Source of the DNA: Arenicella sp.
GTDB taxonomy: Bacteria; Pseudomonadota; Gammaproteobacteria; Arenicellales; Arenicellaceae
Assembly: GCA_016763815.1 (NCBI GenBank)
Contig: JAESTB010000331.1
Location: forward strand, 1 to 5,535
Length of the DNA: 5,535 nucleotides
Reading direction: 5' to 3'
This document shows positions 4,491 through 5,535 of the stretch, piece after piece. The notes beneath the pieces were generated by a model that was not told the DNA's origin, ran no database searches, and worked only from the letters and a program-made list of their open reading frames with translations. A program made the translations under genes and the position numbers. Within the stretch, counting starts at the first letter, position 1. Every line of letters begins with the position of its first letter.

Positions 4491-5252
4491 TCACTGCATT
4501 GTTTTATCAATCACTAGACCCGCTGGTGCCTGACAAGTCGGCATCATCTCCAACTGATTAATATTCACGTGCTTTGGCAAGCCAGCTATCCACTCAATAC
4601 TAGCGGCTATGTCATCAGGTCTTAACGCATCGCAATTAGCGTATACAGCACCGGCGGCTTCGCTATCGCCATGAAAGCGCACCTGCGAAAACTCTGTTTC
4701 GCCAATCAAGCCTGGCGCTATATTAGTAACTCGTATCTGAGTACCTAAAAGGTCGGCCCTTAAATTAATGCTGAACTGTTCGACAAACGCTTTGCTAGCA
4801 CCGTAAACGTTACCGCCTTTGTAGGCGTAATTAGCCGCTATTGAACCAAGGTTTATAATATGGCCTTTATTACGCTCAACCATGGCTGGTAATATTTGCC
4901 TAGTCAGAAACGCTAAAGCCATACAATTGGTTTGAATCATAGTATGCCAATCATTCCAATCGCTCTTATCTGCGGTAGATAAACCAAGCGCTAGCCCGGC
5001 ATTATTCAGCAGTAAATCTATATTCTTAAACTGATCTGGCCGAGCGTCAAGCATAGCCGTCAATTGCTCAAAGTTATTCACATCACAGGCAATAACGTGG
5101 CAATCGGTTTCAAGGCTGTTGGCTAACTCAATCAGTTTAGACTCACGGCGAGCGACTAAAATGAGTTGGTAGCCTGCTTTACTCAAGCGTGTTGCTGTAG
5201 CGAGCCCAAGGCCCGCAGATGCGCCAGTGATTAAGGCTGTTTTAACATCCAT
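4491..5252 (-). CDS. ydfG: YdfG-like NADP-dependent short-chain dehydrogenase
   Basis: The gene encodes 253 residues, close to the roughly 248 of E. coli YdfG, which oxidises the hydroxyl group of L-allo-threonine, L-serine and other 3-hydroxy acids with NADP+ and also reduces malonic semialdehyde. The enzyme is cytoplasmic and normally tetrameric. Visible motifs are the nucleotide-binding TGASAGLG (9-16), R35-R36 after the second strand favouring NADP over NAD, CDV (56-58), NNAG (83-86), and the catalytic tetrad N109, S137, Y150 and K154, then PG at 180-181. GGNVYGASKAFV (146-157) and HVNINQLEMMP (228-238) match YdfG closely. The ATG at 5252 is the only sensible start, although no Shine-Dalgarno sequence is seen before it. 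It converges on the plus-strand genes. Exact substrate is inferred from family resemblance. Confidence 0.9.
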   Translation of the reverse strand: MDVKTALITGASAGLGLATATRLSKAGYQLILVARRESKLIELANSLETDCHVIACDVNNFEQLTAMLDARPDQFKNIDLLLNNAGLALGLSTADKSDWNDWHTMIQTNCMALAFLTRQILPAMVERNKGHIINLGSIAANYAYKGGNVYGASKAFVEQFSINLRADLLGTQIRVTNIAPGLIGETEFSQVRFHGDSEAAGAVYANCDALRPDDIAASIEWIAGLPKHVNINQLEMMPTCQAPAGLVIDKTMQ

Positions 5253-5256
5253 AGTA

Positions 5257-5282
5257 ATGCTGATTAGCTTATGTTGATTAGC
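5257..5282. repeat. Tandem 12-bp repeat just before the dehydrogenase start
   Basis: ATGCTGATTAGC (5257-5268) and ATGTTGATTAGC (5271-5282) differ at one base and are spaced by TT, a period of 14 bp. They occupy the 5' leader of the dehydrogenase gene, 5-30 nt before its start codon, where a Shine-Dalgarno sequence would normally lie. A direct-repeat protein site or a local duplication are both possible. Confidence 0.55.
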
Positions 5283-5287
5283 CTTAA

Positions 5288-5316
5288 ACTATAAGCCAAG
5301 CAATAAGCTAAAACCA
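5288..5316 (-). promoter_or_regulatory. Weak candidate promoter of the dehydrogenase gene
   Basis: On the minus strand TATAGT (5293-5288) matches five of six -10 positions. With a 17-bp spacer the -35 position holds TGGTTT, a poor match. The site is about 36 nt before the start codon and just upstream of the tandem repeat. Only the -10 is persuasive. Confidence 0.25.
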
Positions 5317-5327
5317 GATTGTTTAAT

Positions 5328-5346
5328 CTCTAGAGACAAACTAGAG
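5328..5346. repeat. Small inverted repeats at the 3' end of the partial minus-strand gene
   Basis: CTCTAG (5328-5333) and CTAGAG (5341-5346) are complementary around 7 nt and overlap the 10-bp palindrome TCTCTAGAGA (5327-5336). They sit at the stop codon of the left-going partial gene. The stem is short and AT-containing, with no T-run, so terminator function is doubtful. Confidence 0.3.
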
Positions 5347-5535
5347 GCAAATTACCGCGGTTGAACGCTTGTTAGTTAAAATTGGAAAACACAGATCCTC
5401 ACCTTGAACAGCCGGTGGGCACATTGCACTCTCACCCACGGCACTTGGGTAGCTCACGCTATTGGAGGTATCAGCCAAGCGGTATAACTTACCTTCTTGC
5501 CCACCGGGGTTAAACTGGTCGTTAACAACCACATA
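5341..5535 (-). CDS. C-terminal end of an unidentified, probably exported protein (5'-partial)
   Basis: The frame is open to the right edge, giving 64 visible codons before TAG. A GTG at 5532 is not a convincing start, since the frame continues past it. The fragment has a GGQEGKLYRLAD segment, then SYPSAVGES, and three cysteines (in MCPP, LCFP and the terminal ICL). Cysteines, prolines and a hydrophobic C-terminal strand fit the end of a secreted or surface protein with disulfides, but the fragment is too short to assign. It runs in the same direction as the dehydrogenase, 88 nt upstream of it, and could share a transcript. Function unknown. Confidence 0.6.
   Translation of the reverse strand, partial: YVVVNDQFNPGGQEGKLYRLADTSNSVSYPSAVGESAMCPPAVQGEDLCFPILTNKRSTAVICL

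Overview
The window is a piece of bacterial chromosome in two parts: an integron gene-cassette array (1 to about 1976), then ordinary-looking chromosomal genes (about 2350 to 5535). A gammaproteobacterium, probably marine or environmental, is the best guess. The reasons are a minus-strand short-chain dehydrogenase very close to E. coli YdfG, attC sites of the sedentary chromosomal integron style, and small AT-rich membrane or secreted cassette proteins. Nothing in the window identifies a species.

Left part. Four attC-type sites lie in the same orientation, each starting with a RYYYAAC-AAG R'' core just after, or overlapping, a stop codon. Two are complete (313-393 and 676-765) and two are damaged (1194 to about 1235, and 1906 to about 1976). 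They delimit (i) the 3' end of a cassette for a membrane-anchored beta-rich protein, (ii) a cassette for a 93-residue two-helix membrane protein, (iii) a two-gene cassette for small membrane proteins of 65 and 81 residues joined by an ATGA overlap, and (iv) a cassette for a lipoprotein made of two tandem copies of one domain. The site between (iii) and (iv) has lost its 3' half, so these two are probably locked together. The last site also lacks its R' end, so the array seems to end in a broken boundary. No integrase or attI is visible; given the attC orientation they would lie upstream, outside the window.

Right part. A 375-base gene-poor stretch (1977-2351) holds a candidate promoter with a perfect TATAAT, a 9-bp inverted repeat and a doubtful 40-codon ORF. 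Next come two plus-strand genes for exported proteins: a divergent Amidase_3-type N-acetylmuramoyl-L-alanine amidase with zinc and catalytic residues in place, and a 322-residue cysteine-paired protein of unknown function. A clear Rho-independent terminator (4230-4271) follows the pair. The minus strand then carries the YdfG-like NADP-dependent dehydrogenase and the C-terminal end of an unidentified cysteine-containing protein that runs out of the window.

As a whole, the left part looks like a reservoir of envelope-directed accessory genes. The amidase and its neighbour may form one transcription unit acting in the periplasm or outside the cell. The dehydrogenase is ordinary cytoplasmic metabolism. 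The strongest leads are the two-gene membrane cassette, the duplicated-domain lipoprotein and the attC3 fusion.
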